Positions 11,133 through 23,800 of a stretch of 64,000 bases of DNA are shown one piece after another. The position numbers and the translations under genes are program-made. How positions within the stretch are numbered: the first letter of the stretch is position 1; the number at the start of each line of letters is the position of its first letter. The notes beneath the pieces were generated by a model. It did not search any database and had not been told where the DNA came from. It saw only the letters and a list, made by a program, of their open reading frames with translations. Where the stretch lies: the NCBI GenBank assembly GCA_029532415.1, contig JAQOTA010000053.1, forward strand, positions 5,332,001 to 5,396,000, given 5' to 3'. The stretch comes from Marasmius tenuissimus (Eukaryota > Basidiomycota > Agaricomycetes > Agaricales > Marasmiaceae).

Positions 11133-12129
11133 GTTTTCAACGGTGAATGATAAGATACAAGCATAAACATGCAGTGGACATGGATAAACATGGATTTTAG
11201 GCGCAACAGAAGCCGAAAACGTGTTTCGCGTGAAGAGGAGGGCAGCAGCTACTATTTTCAAGTGAGCAAACACATCTTTCAGGTCGTTATAGGTACTAAA
11301 TATGCTTACCTTGGCTTGCCGATTGTTATTTCTCCATGAAACAGCATTTTGAGGGTAGCGCTGGCAGGAATTCTATGAATTCTGTCTTATTATTCTGAGT
11401 AACAATGGGATGGTTTCAGGGTAGAGCATTGCGTAGCCAGTACCAAGAAGTTGGGGGTGTGCAAGGAGCAGAATGAGCAGAGCCTGCCGAGGGGTACTCC
11501 AAAATAAGCACAACCTGAAGTCTACAAAGCACTTATGGCAAGTTTAGACCAAAAACCCTGAAGAATGACTTTCTGCAACGCACCTTAGCCCAATAAAATA
11601 AACCTGACAATGACTGTTGACCTCGATAAAATTTCGCCCTGAGTCGCCGCCGCAGTACGTCCAGAGTACGTCAGTAACTTTTCCATCCAGTACTGCGGGC
11701 AGACCTTCCAGAACTTGCTACTACTTGTATAGTCAATGACACGAGTATAACCAATATTAGAGTAGTTCCTGTGACACAGAGGATGGCATTGGGGTTGGAG
11801 AAGTATCGAGTAAGCCAGCAGGTAGCAGGGGAATATTATCGAGAACTGTCCGGGATGAAACGTGGTGAAAAGCACATGTAAGGTGGAATAAGTCATCTTG
11901 TAGCACCAGAGCCCCTAGAAAATGGCTTTTGGGAGTAGAGAGTAGGGGAAAGGGAACATATGAAAGGTATGGCTTTGGGCTGGTGGTGGTTGAGACAAAA
12001 TTTGGCTAAGTCCCCCGTCACATTTTCATGACCCGCCAAAAAGCATGAGGTTGAGACCAGCTGTTCTCCAACCTTCCTCTCTCCCATGTGCTCCTTCCCC
12101 TTTTGGAGAACGGCTGGAACCGAGCCTAG

Positions 12130-14087
12130 TATTATTTGATTAGCTTCACTAAAGCTTCGCTGTCAGAACCTGCCGGTTCCGATGATCTCACGGCTTTGCC
12201 CCGACACGTCGGAATCGATTTGGATCTGCCATCCAGATGTCAAGCCGGCTTTGCCGGTGCTCTGAGTTTTCTTTTTTATTTGGTAGGGTTTGCCACTGCC
12301 CATGTCATTTTTGAGGACTCGAGAGCAAACATGTATGAAGTACTTACAGCCTGCATCCAAGGTGCCAGCGCTCTCCCTTCAAGTCATTGTCAGGATGCTC
12401 TTGTCCGCGAGCCTGAGTGTTATCACTTGTATGCATTGTATTTGAGCCCTATGGTATAGTAACTTTTGAGGCTTCAATAATAAAGAACCGTTGTTGGGCT
12501 GGAGGTTGCAATAAGCTATCAGATACTCCACGGCACGCATTATGTAGCCAAAAAGTCAAACTAAACAAAGGTTACGCTGCTATAAATTAGTGAGAGCGGT
12601 ATGAGCGGGAGTAGATTGTCCAACCTCAAGATTATGCACAGCCTCTGCAGGCGGGCACTACCACATGAGCGTTGAGAGAAGCCCTTACTATGCATACACA
12701 GCTTACTAGCTAGCAGGGTTTGGGTATAACGTTTGAAATATTGACCAATGGCTGTGATCCTCAGTGATTATGTAGAATATATAGCAACGAGGCCAACAGT
12801 CAAGCCCTAGAGATGACATCCAAAGACTTGGAGTTGGCGCTATAGCACACCTGTTCGGTATTCTGCATGTTCCCAAAGCTCCGGCGCTCATTAGCGCTTA
12901 AAATTAAAGCACTAAGGCTTTGAGGCTTTGGCTGGCTTTGGGTGCTGCCCGAGGCAACAACTTGGCATGATGTATATGCTCATTTCCGTCGACTGGCCTG
13001 TAGCACTCTTTCATACCTTACTTGCTCAAAATGATTCACTGAGTTTGTGAAAGCCTGAAAAAAAAGTGAACAACCAATGTCGATGAGCTGCGATATGACC
13101 CGCAGACAAGGTCAGGGCCTTGACGGTGTCAGAGTTTCAAAGCTTCACCGGCTAACATTGAACCGGTACAGTGGCACCCAAGTTCAAGTGCTGAGCACAT
13201 AGTCTGTGTGACTGTGTCTGACATGTCCAAGGCTTTTAGACAACGTGTTGGATGCAATTCCAAGGGAATTGAGCTCACTTCATTACTAGAAGCCCAACCT
13301 CTGAACCTCGTGTCTGAGGCTGTCATTTTGAGTTTTATTAATATTGTGTTACATCTTGTACCTCGCTCACTGGTTTGAGCGCGTTCTACCTGAATTCTGA
13401 TGCTCCCTCCAAGTTGCCACTTAGTGCACCTCGAAAGGCTTGAGGTTTCTGCATAAATTTTCAGTGGTTTTTTTGTGGAGGAATGAGAGACTGAAAATGA
13501 CGAGTGCAGTGAGGGCTTTGACAAATGCTGTCGTAATTGGCCAGACCTGAATGAGGGGAAGCGGGGACCTTGGTGGCGTAGTGGCGTAGTGTTGTTTGCT
13601 GAACTTGCCGACTAGCCTTTTTCCTCATTTTCCCAGACACTTTCCCACCAATGCCACCACATAAAAACGAGGTCGCTCTTTCTACCGATTTGAATTTTGT
13701 TCCTCTCTTTCCCCCCACGGTCCACTGCACTCGCCATTTATCACCCACAAGCAACCCACACCCTTGACATTCCCTGCATGCCCTTGAAACCCACCCAGGA
13801 CGATCAACTCAAGTTTCAGCCCAACTCAGGTCTGGACTACAGTAGCACACCTGGGAGCTGCCAAATGTATGTTCTTTCATATCCATATATTTTTTTCTAC
13901 CTTGCTAATGTTGTCAACTTTTCCTTTTCCTTTTCCCTCCCCGGCCATGTCACCGTCCTTCTCGCTGTTCTTCTCCGTGCTCCCTTCCCCGCGCTTTGTG
14001 TTCTGTCTCATAACTGTAACGTAATGACGTGTCCTGTCAATCAATGTACCTGAATCTAATCGAATAATACCGATCCAACTATACCTC
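12130..14087. other. no supported gene
   Basis: Only short ORFs that lack homology-like content or overlap on both strands are present. At 12136-12459 there is a 107-codon ORF with no recognisable domain. A pyrimidine-rich stretch runs through 13630-13990. I see no tRNA, rRNA or mobile-element signature. Confidence 0.4.
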
Positions 14088-14343
14088 CCATTTTGAGATA
14101 TTTGTCAGGGGGTGTGACCTGTGACCAAAAGTTTCACTTTTTGGTTTCGACAGGAAGGTCAGTCCGCCGTGACCGACTGGAAAATTTCCCGAAATTCGTT
14201 GTTTTTGGGCAATTTATGGGCCAAATTTGGGTCTGAACCTCGGAAAATTTTTGACAGTCAGGCCTGGGACGTGTGACAGGGTGTGACATTTCACCATTTT
14301 CGGGTACCCTGTCACATGTGACCTGACGATCATCTCAAAATGG
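14088..14343. repeat. 256 bp inverted-repeat (MITE-like) element
   Basis: The left end CCATTTTGAGAT (14088-14099), then after 4 nt GTCAGG, is mirrored at the right by CCTGAC, 4 nt, ATCTCAAAATGG (14332-14343). Just inside, both ends carry GTGTGAC/GTCACA words. There is no gene. The target duplication is unclear. Confidence 0.5.
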
Positions 14344-14734
14344 TACAGTATAAGCCGCTCAGAACGGTTAAACCACGGCTCGAGCCACTCAAAATTTTCT
14401 TTCAACACTACCTTGCATTCATTTAGTGTATGGTACATACAGGTAGTTAGGATGGCTGCACAATCAAAATCTTGATGTTGTGTGTGTCTAGAACCTGCAC
14501 CCACACTCACCAGCAGCTCCTGCACGTGACAACCTACTGGTGAGTGGTCTTTCCCATGCCAAGACCCGGGTGTCCTCTCCTAAAAAAACCTAGTACACAC
14601 TGATTTTCATCAACTTTTATGCTGTATAAAAACTACAATAGACTTTATGACTACAGATGTGCAGTACAGAGGGTCAGAAAAGACTGACCAGTCAAAAAAA
14701 TATAGTATATTATTGGCAGTGGTTAGGACCGGTT

Positions 14735-14875
14735 GAACCGGTTCCAGAGCCGTTACGAGCTGCTCCTCTAAATCGGTTCCCCAGCGAACCAATTGGCCAA
14801 GCGGTTCTGCCCTGGTCTGGCTCCGAACTGCTCGAGCCACGGTTTGAGCCGAACCATTGGCAACGCTACCCCAAA
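14735..14875. repeat. AACCGGTT-rich repeat remnant
   Basis: GGTTGAACCGGTTCC and similar words end in GAGCCGAACCATTGGCAACG. This is the inverted counterpart of the end at 500 and resembles the ends of the TIR element at 16655-17603. It is one arm of a related element; the partner arm was not located with confidence. Confidence 0.35.
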
Positions 14876-15604
14876 CCTTTTGTGATGAATACCTTCAATT
14901 TGTTGTTGTTGCAATCACGGTTTCCGCGTAGAGACCGCTTTTGATTTCCGTCCTCCCATGGCTTACAATCTGAGCCATTGCTCTTCCATTTGCTATCACT
15001 TTCCCCGCTTTCCACCTTCGCGGCCTCAGTGGTATCATCATCTGGCTTCGATGACAGCTCCCCATTGATCTTTTGGTGGCTGCAAATCCGATCGTGGTCT
15101 ATATGTGTGTGTAGACTGGCGTGATCTTTGGGATGGAGATCTGTCTGCTTGTACAGCTGAGACTCGAAGTAAGGCTGTGGATCCTCACCTGTGGGAACTG
15201 GTGCATCGGAGATGGCGTTGTCAGCATCAGATGACATAACCTTTCAGCCACTGCAAATCACGTTCAGTGAGAGTAACATATGTAGGAAGATCCTGACACA
15301 CCTCTTGGTTGACTTTCTTCCAACTCGACTCTCCCTGTGTACCAGGGTCCACTACACTAGTAACTTGGAGGTCTGACTCCTGTCGTTGATGAGCTTCTTG
15401 TTCTGCTTGATTGTGAATCCAATTGTGGGTGTAATTGGGCCTGAAATATTGCCGCTGACTTCTCTCAGAATGACTCATACTATCCCAAGAATCTTGAACC
15501 TCCTCTGGGGGTGCTGCAAGCAATATTGGTATGAAGGCGCAGACCTGCCTGTCCAGAGTGGAGCCACATACTTTTGGTCGTTTCAGCGGCGGGCTGTGCC
15601 TCAT
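14866..15604 (-). CDS. possible two-exon hypothetical gene fragment
   Basis: Two reverse-strand open segments lie end to end: 15604-15227 (125 codons, Gln/Glu/Ser-rich) and 15237-14866 (123 codons, Asp/Lys/Ser-rich). They could be joined by an intron near 15190-15245 with GTTATG...CCACAG borders. The composition is protein-like but no domain is recognised. The 3' end overlaps the repeat near 14870, suggesting truncation. It could also be the tail of the neighbouring kinase gene. Confidence is low. Confidence 0.25.
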
Positions 15605-15974
15605 TCTTCACACATGAGTTTGAATACTCAGGTGAGGCTTTGCAATCGCCGACAAGCAACATTTCACTTGGAGGTTCATATGAATTGGTATCTTTGGCCC
15701 AAAATGTCAGTTGCTTCTTGCAGAACACAGAGAAGTAGCTTACAAGCAGCTTTGGCGAGTGTGACTCGAGAGTTGGGAGAGGAAGGGGGGTGCAGAATAA
15801 GTCTGCTTTATGGGGATGAATACAAATTTGCGAAATTGATGGGTTCCCCACAAGCTCGGTTCTTCTTGTGTGGGGCTTGATAACACCTCTGGCAGTTCAA
15901 TGTGTGTGGTTAACAGGATAGGAAGACTACCTTTAGATTCAATCTGGGGGCGTGCCTCAAGTAAGCTTGAGGTG

Positions 15975-17660
15975 ATCTGTGTCTGATGCTACCCCCTTCG
16001 CATCGCTATCTGATGAGGAGCTGGAATTGCCGTCCACTCGAGTTAAGTTGTCCTCAGAGGAAGTGGTTGAAGTGCGAACAGGCAATAAGGGAAAAGACTG
16101 CACGGCAGGATCCCTAATAAAAGAATGAGTATAGTCGTACCTGGAACAATCACTAGATCAACATACAAGGTTGCTCTCTGGTGCATACCAGAGCTCGGTG
16201 TAGCTTCCGCCAGGTCAGAGAAGCTCTGATTAGCTCTGATTCTAGGACCATCAGGAGATACGGGAGATACAGTACGATATTTGATGTTCTCCCATACCTG
16301 CACAAGCAGAGACTCGCTCCAATCCAGGGCTGGTGAGGCAGACACATTAGATGCTATTCCTTTGACCTTCTCAAATACATGGCTAGCGGTTGGCTGAGAA
16401 GATGGAGTTGCATCCCAGCATGCGTTCATAAGAGCCCACATTGCGTCTGAGAGTTTAGGTGCTCCTTCTGGTCTTGATGGCTGCCTGCCTTGTGCTATGT
16501 GGAATGCCACTGTCATCTCATTGGCATATTTGGGAAATGGTTGAAGTCCAGTGAAAATCTGTTTCCAATGCCAATCTAAGACCATTGAACAAGTTTTTAC
16601 TCCTGTTCAGGCTCATCTCGCAACATACGCATGCAAAGGCATATACATTGCTCTAGGGGTGTCAACGGTTGGTTGAAACCGCCAGTTCCTGGTTTGGTTT
16701 GAAAACTGGACCAAACTGGTTCAAACCGGTTTCAAAGAAATAATTTTTATGATAAATTTTCCGGTATTTTATGCCGACATAGGGTGCAATAGGGCCTGAG
16801 GAGCAAGGCTGTGATGTGTTTTTGTAGTTGGAGGCCTCGGGGGAGGCTGTGGCTGTTTCTTTTTATAGTGTGCCACATGATGTCAGGCCCTGGCAGGGTA
16901 TGTTCCCTGAGGAGGTTGCTGTAATATTCAAATTGGAGCTTCAGCCTGCCTTCAACATGGCGCGGTAGCTTCAGTAGGTTGTCAGTAGGATCATGATTGA
17001 TGTTTTGTATAACTATTTAGACAATAGAGTAGGATTCAAATTTTAGGATTTTTTGAGTGGTTTGTGTTACGAATCCACCTATTGTTTTCCCTTCCCTTGG
17101 TCCCCAGGTACTTTTTCCCCATGTTTTTCTCTTTATTTCCCATGGTTACATGTTCTCACCATCACATTCTGGCCCCCATATCATTACCTGGTACTACCTG
17201 GTGTTCCACATTGTTCCCAGATATTTTCCCAGCACACCATATGGTTTCCATCATGACAATGTTTCCACATGTATCCCTTGACTCTTATCACTTGTTCTTT
17301 CAGTTTTCCTGTTTTACCTTTGTTCCCATGATATCTCTACAGCTTGGCTCTGTCATATGTAATCATGGACACTTCTAGATAGTTCCCCAGTCTGACAACT
17401 TCGTCTCATAGTGCTTGTTTCCAGCATGTACTATCATACACTTGCCCTACTCAAATCTATCTTTCTTCCTTCGCACTCTTGACCCTGTTGGTGGCCTGAG
17501 GGGTTTTCCTAGTCACTGGCCTCGTTCTTGACAGTTTGAACTGGCAGTTCGGTTTAAAACCGCCAAAAACCAGTTCAAACCCAAACCAACCGTTGGCATC
17601 CCTACATTGCTCTCCTTCGGTAAAATAAGATGACCTTCAATTAAACCATCACACACTGGA
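15975..17660 (-). pseudogene. TKL-like protein kinase, C-lobe fragment, split by a TIR element
   Basis: Reading leftwards, the frame contains the kinase subdomain IX region SNVYAFACVCCEM, then FTGLQPFPKYANEMTVAF, GRQPSRPEGAPKLSDAMW and ALMNACWDATPSSQP, which are subdomains X-XI of a family seen three more times here (near 29, 42 and 60 kb). A Ser-rich tail follows to about 15975. The first 50 or so codons are separated from the rest by the insert 16655-17603. The usual Asp of SDxYxxAC is Asn. The N-lobe and catalytic loop are missing, so this is a relic and not a working kinase. Confidence 0.7.
16655..17603. mobile_element. 949 bp TIR element with 10 bp target duplication
   Basis: The ends AGGGGTGTCAACGGTTGG and (inverted) AGGGATGCCAACGGTTGG continue as imperfect inverted repeats of about 75 bp rich in AACCGG/CAGTTC words. 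They are flanked by perfect ACATTGCTCT direct repeats (16645-16654 and 17604-17613). The interior is T-rich and non-coding. A 9-11 bp duplication would fit Mutator-like elements, but the TIR start is also hAT-like, so the class is open. It lies inside the kinase relic, whose frame is continuous if the insert and one duplication are removed. Confidence 0.85.
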
Positions 17661-17770
17661 GTTGTCAAGCACTACTTTATATGTATATATAGTGTATCTA
17701 GTAGTACTGGGACAGAACTGGGTATAGAGAGCTGAACAATGTAACCGTTTAACGGTCAAGTGGACCACAG

Positions 17771-20472
17771 TGTATAGCGCCACTCGTGGTGTATAATAAA
17801 ATCTAACTTGTAGGTCAAATCTGCCCAACACTCAAGAGTGTAGCTGAAGGGTGTGGGAATTGGGGATCAGCATTGATTGTAGGTTCCACTCTTAGCCAGA
17901 CTGCAATAGTAGGCTGAAGGAAATCTGACTCAAAAAACTATCCAACTAAGGTAGCTTTGCCTCTGAAACCAGTTCAGAGGTCAAAAGTGGGGTTCGGAAG
18001 AGAGGTTTATGGGTTGTTTCGGGAGTGTAGAGTTTGTTTGATGCTTCGGAAGTGTGTTCTTAGGCTTTAACTAGCTTCAGAGCCACTCAAACAGCGAGGG
18101 GCAACAAGACAATCAAATCAAACAATGGCAATTAAGACTCCAATCAAGTCTGTCAATAACCGAAGACCAACTGTCAACGGCGAACAATATCCTCAGCCCA
18201 ATTAGCTTCGGAAGTTCAACAATAGCTCAGCCAGTCAAGTCGGCGTCACAGACAAACAATGCAAAGTCAAGGTCAAGCAAGTGTTCAAATGGATTTTCTA
18301 GGTTTGAGCAAACAAAGTTCTATTCTGTTCCAATGTCTCTCCAGAAGCGCTCCCGAGTCAACTAACTACCCAACAAGTGGAATAGCTTTGTATCCTCTGA
18401 ATACTAATTGTACGGATTGCTTGGGGATTCTTGATGAAAACCCCACTGCTTATATACTCTAGGAGGCTCTAATTCTACTGAATCGTACAAATATTGAATA
18501 AACCATGCCTTGGAGGCATAAAATACCTACTTTGGAATATACTTGGAGAGTTTTGTGTTTAATCTACGCTTTTGAACCCCAAAGTCAAAACCAATAATTT
18601 GCTTCAGAAGTATCATCAGCCTCGAACATTCTCTAACATTCTTTTCTTCCAGGTCTCTCCTATCTATGGTTCTGTTCTGCCTATCTGCCTCTGCAGCATT
18701 GATTCTCCGGTTCTAGACTCTTCAATCGCCATAGGTCATCCTGTTCTGTCTGCCTCCAGAGTGTATACTCCCTTCGTCTGAAGCAAAGTACTTGCCTCCA
18801 AAGTGCTACTAGATGCCTGTATTCATTTAGTTACCCAGCCGTCCATAGCCAGGTCAATGTCCCTTCTGTAGCTTGGATAGTTCTGATGTCCTGCCATCCA
18901 TATGGTTGTCCCACTATATCCAATCTTGGTACCTTGGATACCGGGTAATAGTTCAATGGTTCAGCCAGAACTCCTACTCGACTCTTCGGTACACCATTCC
19001 TTTCTTTCTTAGTCCTTCGCCTTCTAGTACAGTTGAGCTCTGTGTTTGCTACCAGCACCAACTATACCCTTAGTACAGTCAATATCTCAATGTACAAGTA
19101 CGAGGGAGGTACGTCAACGGTGCAACTCCTTTGATCACCTCTCAATCATTGTTTAGCGCCCAGTGCCTGGTTCGGATCCACGCCTCCGAAGCGCTAATTT
19201 CCTAGTTTCCGAAGTAAAATTTCCACTTCAGCGGCAAGTCCAGAGGTCAGTAAAAGCAAGTACTAGGTCGTCCCAATTCCTCGCTCACTTTTCCCCCAAG
19301 CGCACTATGGCACGCTTGCATAACATTGAAGACCACTTCCGCAACTTACTTTATAGTAAGTCTTTCTTATTTTCTAGGTTCCGAGGCAGCCTTCTGACTT
19401 CCTCTTCAGAGTTGTGTAAGCTCTGGTGGTATCCCAAAGATTACTCCGATAAGATCAAGGAGCGCTGCATCATCCTACCCATTCCACTCAATGCAGGGTG
19501 AGAAGCTATCCTCGGAATCATCTTCCAGCAGTTCTTCCTTAGTCGCCACAGATCCATCTACTGGGGCTACGTGATTTGTTACGACATGATCCAGGACAAA
19601 ATCTATCTCTGCGAGGACACCTTTGACCACTTCATTCCTCACGACGCCAGGTCTGTCATCGACATGGTTGCCGAGTCCATTGCTTGAGTTGGTTTCCTCA
19701 ACTTCAAAACCACTTGTACTCCTGGTGCTGTCAATGCTTGGATCAATGCTGTTGTCAGTTGTGCTGAGTGCCCAGCGCCTCAAAAGCTTGACTATACCAA
19801 GCTATTGTTCTTCAAGTACTCCCCTGTCATGGGTTGTTGGCTCTCTCAATCCTTTTCTTTCTATAATCCTATCTTATGTGATCCATTCTATACCAATTAT
19901 CTGGATCATGAAACCTTCATTGATTCTTGTTACCCTGAAGACTCCGACGTAGATAATTACTTCAGTTGGGACGAGGTAGCTCTAGCCAATATGGATGACT
20001 AGTATAACCCATAGTATACTTAGTATACTTGGATCAATTATCCCTCCAAAGTGAGGCCTTGACCTCATACCAAGCTTCTGAGGCTTGACTTAGTCTTGCT
20101 TTCTGACCATCCATGCTTCTGCATTGACTTCCTCTGTCTAGCTCCACCAGTACGGGTCTTTGTCAGGCCTGATTATTTTAATCCTTAGTAAAATGCCTCT
20201 GAGCCACTGGAGATATTCCCTTGATATGACTACAGGTCCTAGTTGTGCCTCTGAAGTGAAATTCTCTTCAGTTATATGACTCCTACAGTTTTCAGAGATA
20301 AGGAGAGGCGCATCTGAGGTGCTATTCTCTCCTTATACAAGGATCTGAGCCTTTTACTAGCTGCTCAGGACTTGCTCTAGTACTCGTATTACCTTGTCAT
20401 TTCTTATCTGTTTTATGCTAAAATCGCACAAAAACAAGGCTCTGAAGCTGCTTTTTGATAGCAGGCGCTACA
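17771..20472 (+). mobile_element. 2.7 kb TGTA-ended repeat, copy 1 (full length, forward)
   Basis: It starts TGTATAGCGCCACTCG and ends AGCAGGCGCTACA, giving short imperfect inverted ends (TGTA..GCGCC). It is the same unit as 26100-28332, 37095-39799 and 62241-64000, which are inverted. It carries a one-intron gene at 19307-20002 and many CCTCCGAAG/CTTCGGAGG words. The flanks (CACAG and GCGG) do not show a clear duplication here. Whether it is a TIR transposon or a large solo LTR is discussed in the findings. Confidence 0.8.
19307..20002 (+). pseudogene. repeat-encoded 213-codon gene, copy 1
   Basis: Exon 1 is 19307-19355 (ATGGCACGCTTGCAT...), a 54 nt GT-AG intron is 19356-19409, and exon 2 is 19410-20002. 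The spliced length equals that of the other copies (642 nt). Compared with copy 3, two Arg codons CGA have become TGA (19499-19501 and 19686-19688). The protein family is not recognised; see copy 3. Confidence 0.7.
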
Positions 20473-20860
20473 GCGGCCCAACTGAGCTGCTGAGCATTAG
20501 ATGAACTGTTTAACCCTGTGTCAAATATCAGTCAAATCATCAGCAAAAGACTGCTGCGTGGCTTAATGATGAGCTAACCGTTAAACCATTGGCCACATGA
20601 CAGTCTAACCATGAGTGATGCATTGTTGATTATGGTTTAACGACACAACCTTGGTCATTAAACCTACCCACCTCTCCATGGTCGTCACTCCGGTATGCTG
20701 GACCATTGATAAGAACAATAGAACAGCAATGACATTTAGAGGCTTGGGTTCATGGTTTAACTACATAAATGGATACATAGATACTATTCAGCTTGACCTG
20801 GTAGCACATGAGTAATTTTGTTGAACAAACTGATGGTGGTTCATACCTGTGACTTCGACT
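20473..20860. other. non-coding flank of KDZ relic
   Basis: It contains several GGTTTAAC/GTTAAACC words in both orientations (about 20508, 20580, 20635, 20755), which may be subterminal motifs of the KDZ element. No clear terminal inverted repeat was found. Confidence 0.35.
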
Positions 20861-23800
20861 TCAACTGCGTGTTGTGCCTCGTCCTCCCCTGCCTCTCTTA
20901 TTTGTTCCACCACAGCTCCCACCTCTACTCGCACCTCTACCTCTCTTACTGGTTCCGCCACAGCTCCCACCTCTACCCACCCCCTGATCCCGACCCTGAC
21001 CATGCCCACGCCCCGATGTGTCGCTGGGGGTTTCTCCTTCGTTGTCACTTGTATTACCATTGTCCATTTCACTCTCTTCATCATCTATGTCCGTCTGTCT
21101 TTCTTTGTCGACCGTCTCACTTTCATCCCCATCCGGCCCAAGAGCTTCTCTCAAGCAATCTCGTTCAGCCTCTGCTTCCTCCAGAAGCTTCTTGATGGTG
21201 GCCTCATCTTCAGCTAGGGTTTGGCAACGATCCTGAGCGACACAATCTGCCAGAATCTCACCCAGAGGAAGCTCAAGCTCAATCCCAAGTTGGGCGAGGA
21301 GTGTCTCTGCGTCAGTCTGCAGCCTCTTGAACATACTCGCTTGTTGTTGAGCATAGGCTTGGTGTCCAAAGAAATCTGCAGAACTGCCAGCCATATCCCA
21401 AACAGTCTTCATCTTTGTGAAGTGTCGGATGCAGTTACGAAAATTGGCTTCAAGCTTTTTGACACACTCCTGCCAGCAGTCTCTCTCTGTCCACGCATGA
21501 AATGATTGCACATGGTTGCCTAGATCTCCTGAATAAGCTAACAGTACCCTTGGAAAACTAGAAGCAACATACACTCCTTGTCATATGCCAACTGCTTTTG
21601 GCTTGACAGGTCAATCCTTGTGAAGAGAACCTTCGGCTGCCAGATCCATCCATCTTCCATGGCCTTTTTATCTGGCCCTCGCTTCTTTGTTTTCTTCCTG
21701 TTCTTTTTTGGCCCTACCCACTACATTGGCTCAACTTTATGAGGTGATACTGGAGCTGAAAAACTCACCTCGCTTCCTGTGAACCACTTGTGTTCCAGCC
21801 GCATGTCTGTCCCCTGACGGGCCCTCAGTCCTGACATGCTCCTCCATCCCCGGCGAAGATAGCATGTTGAGAGTATATAGTTGGCCATCTGTCCTCCGTG
21901 AGTCTCCTGGCCCTTGCTTATGGACTGTCGATTTGCAATAAGTGTCTTCCTCTTTCATCTCTGGGAGGTCCAAACCGCCACCTAGTGCCTGTAACAACTG
22001 TTGAGCACAGTTGTAGTCACTGATGCAGCACTGAAGTTCAACATAGATGGTCTTGAGTTGCAATAATGATCAAGTGTTCACTCAAGTTCCATGATCGTTC
22101 TTGGCTTTCTGATCCCTGACTATCAACTGGTTCTTTGCGGCTTGCCGAACCTCCTCTATCGCATCATACAACTCCCCCTCTTGCAGCGTTCTCTCTATTT
22201 CTGCCAAAGCCTCGAGACCTTTTTCTTTGCGTTGGGCTTCAGTGTAACTTGAAGGGACAAAGATCTCCTCCTTCTCAATCTCGCAAGCGGGCTGTACTAC
22301 CACATCAGCTTCAGTAGTGGGCATAACCTCACCCTGAAGGTTCTGCAGCGACTTGAGCCTTGCTTTGACTCTCTCCCATCTCTCCTTGATATCATGCTTA
22401 ACAGTGTCTGTCTGATTCAGAGTCAGCTTGCCCTTGATCCTTCACCTGGTAGACGAGAGTTAGTTATCAATCCTTGTGGCACAATGAACAATGTCGGACT
22501 AACTGTGCATGCTGGATGTTCAACGCCTCTATCAAGAAAGCTGCCATCTTGGAACATGTCGTGGGTTTGGAGTTGGTCTTATCCTCCTTCACAAGGATCT
22601 GACGATAGATAGTGGTCCTGGATGGTACTGGGCAGAGTAAGAAGCATTAGCGGCTGGCCATCAAGAGACAGAATGTCAAATTACTCACTGGAGTCTATGT
22701 TGTGCTGATACAAGCTTGGAGGAGGTGATTGGCCCAGGGAGACTTTTCACCTGTCGTGATCCTCTTCAAGGGCTTTCCATTCAGGTATCTGGGTGGAGTA
22801 TAGGACTGAAAGCAATACAACGGTTGCCCAGGAGATTTTCAGCTGCTCCCGTGCATTGATCATATCAATTGAGAGCCTCTGAGCCATACCAATCACCTTC
22901 AACCAGTTCTAGAACAACAGCCATCCAAATATAACATCCTGGCAGTGACCATTGTTCATCTGCCGAGTTGCTGGCCCAAAGCCATTCAGCAATCCCCAAA
23001 CTTGTTTGCTACTTGAACTGGCCAATACATATCATGTATGCCACTGAGAACAAAAACATACATTCATCCTTGTGATCTGGAAGATGCATTGGACTGATTG
23101 CAAATTGTAGACGGTTGACAATGTGGAGGAGCTCGGGACACATCTTTTTGAACTGAGGGCGCATATCGACGCAATATTGACAATTGCAGTTGTAAGCAAG
23201 GCAGTCATTGTAGCTCCCATAATGACAATGATCCATATTGTGGCGTGTGAGAGAGAAAGTGTGGGCAATTGCCTTGTCGGTATATGTGAATCTGAGGTAC
23301 AGACATCAGTTGAAAGCAAACGTAGAGGAGCTTCACGACACACCCTTCACCAGCCATGAGGTCCATGGCAGACAACATGAATACATGTGAGCATTGAACT
23401 CCTACAATTCCCGTCATGCTCATATTCTTGAACTTCTTCTTGTCTTGGTTGTTGACTACCTTCAGATAGTTGCAAGTAGATTTCTGCAATACTTGAATTA
23501 GTTTATATAGACACGAAACAGAAATCATTCTATGCAAACTAAAACATACCTCATTTGTCTTGGGGGCGATGGCCAGATGTTGCTGCATGCTCTCCCATGA
23601 CAGAAAGTAGCCGCTAACACAGTCATTGAGGAGGGATATATTGTCACCCTTCTCGTCTTTGGAGGTCTTCTTATATCGGTTGAGGTGGAAGTTACCATTG
23701 GCGGTGAGTTGTTGTTGGATGAGATGCCTGCTCAGAAGTGCATAAGTACAAGAGGCAAGCGGTAAGACCAACACTGACCTGAGCTCCTCGGGAGTTCGCT

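Larger units (their letters stand above)
1715..12129. mobile_element. hairpin-ended TIR element 2, split by the Copia insertion
   Basis: This is a second member of the same family. It shares the CTAG at 1715-1718 with element 1 and ends at CTAG 12126-12129. The left end has hairpin arms 1736-1746/1785-1795 (11 bp, perfect), box GTCACGGAAATGTGAC at 1825-1840 and GGACTTAG at 1844-1851. The right end has CTAAGTCC at 12006-12013, the box at 12017-12032 and hairpin arms 12058-12072/12104-12118 with one mismatch. The Copia element sits inside. Without it and one target duplication the element is about 1.24 kb. The remaining interior (1852-1961 and 11133-12005) shows no supported gene. Confidence 0.7.

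Noticed and set aside
17053..17378. ORFs of 67-104 codons in the 16.7-17.6 kb element
   Set aside because: Three overlapping frames of T/C-rich sequence with no domain, all inside a non-coding TIR element.
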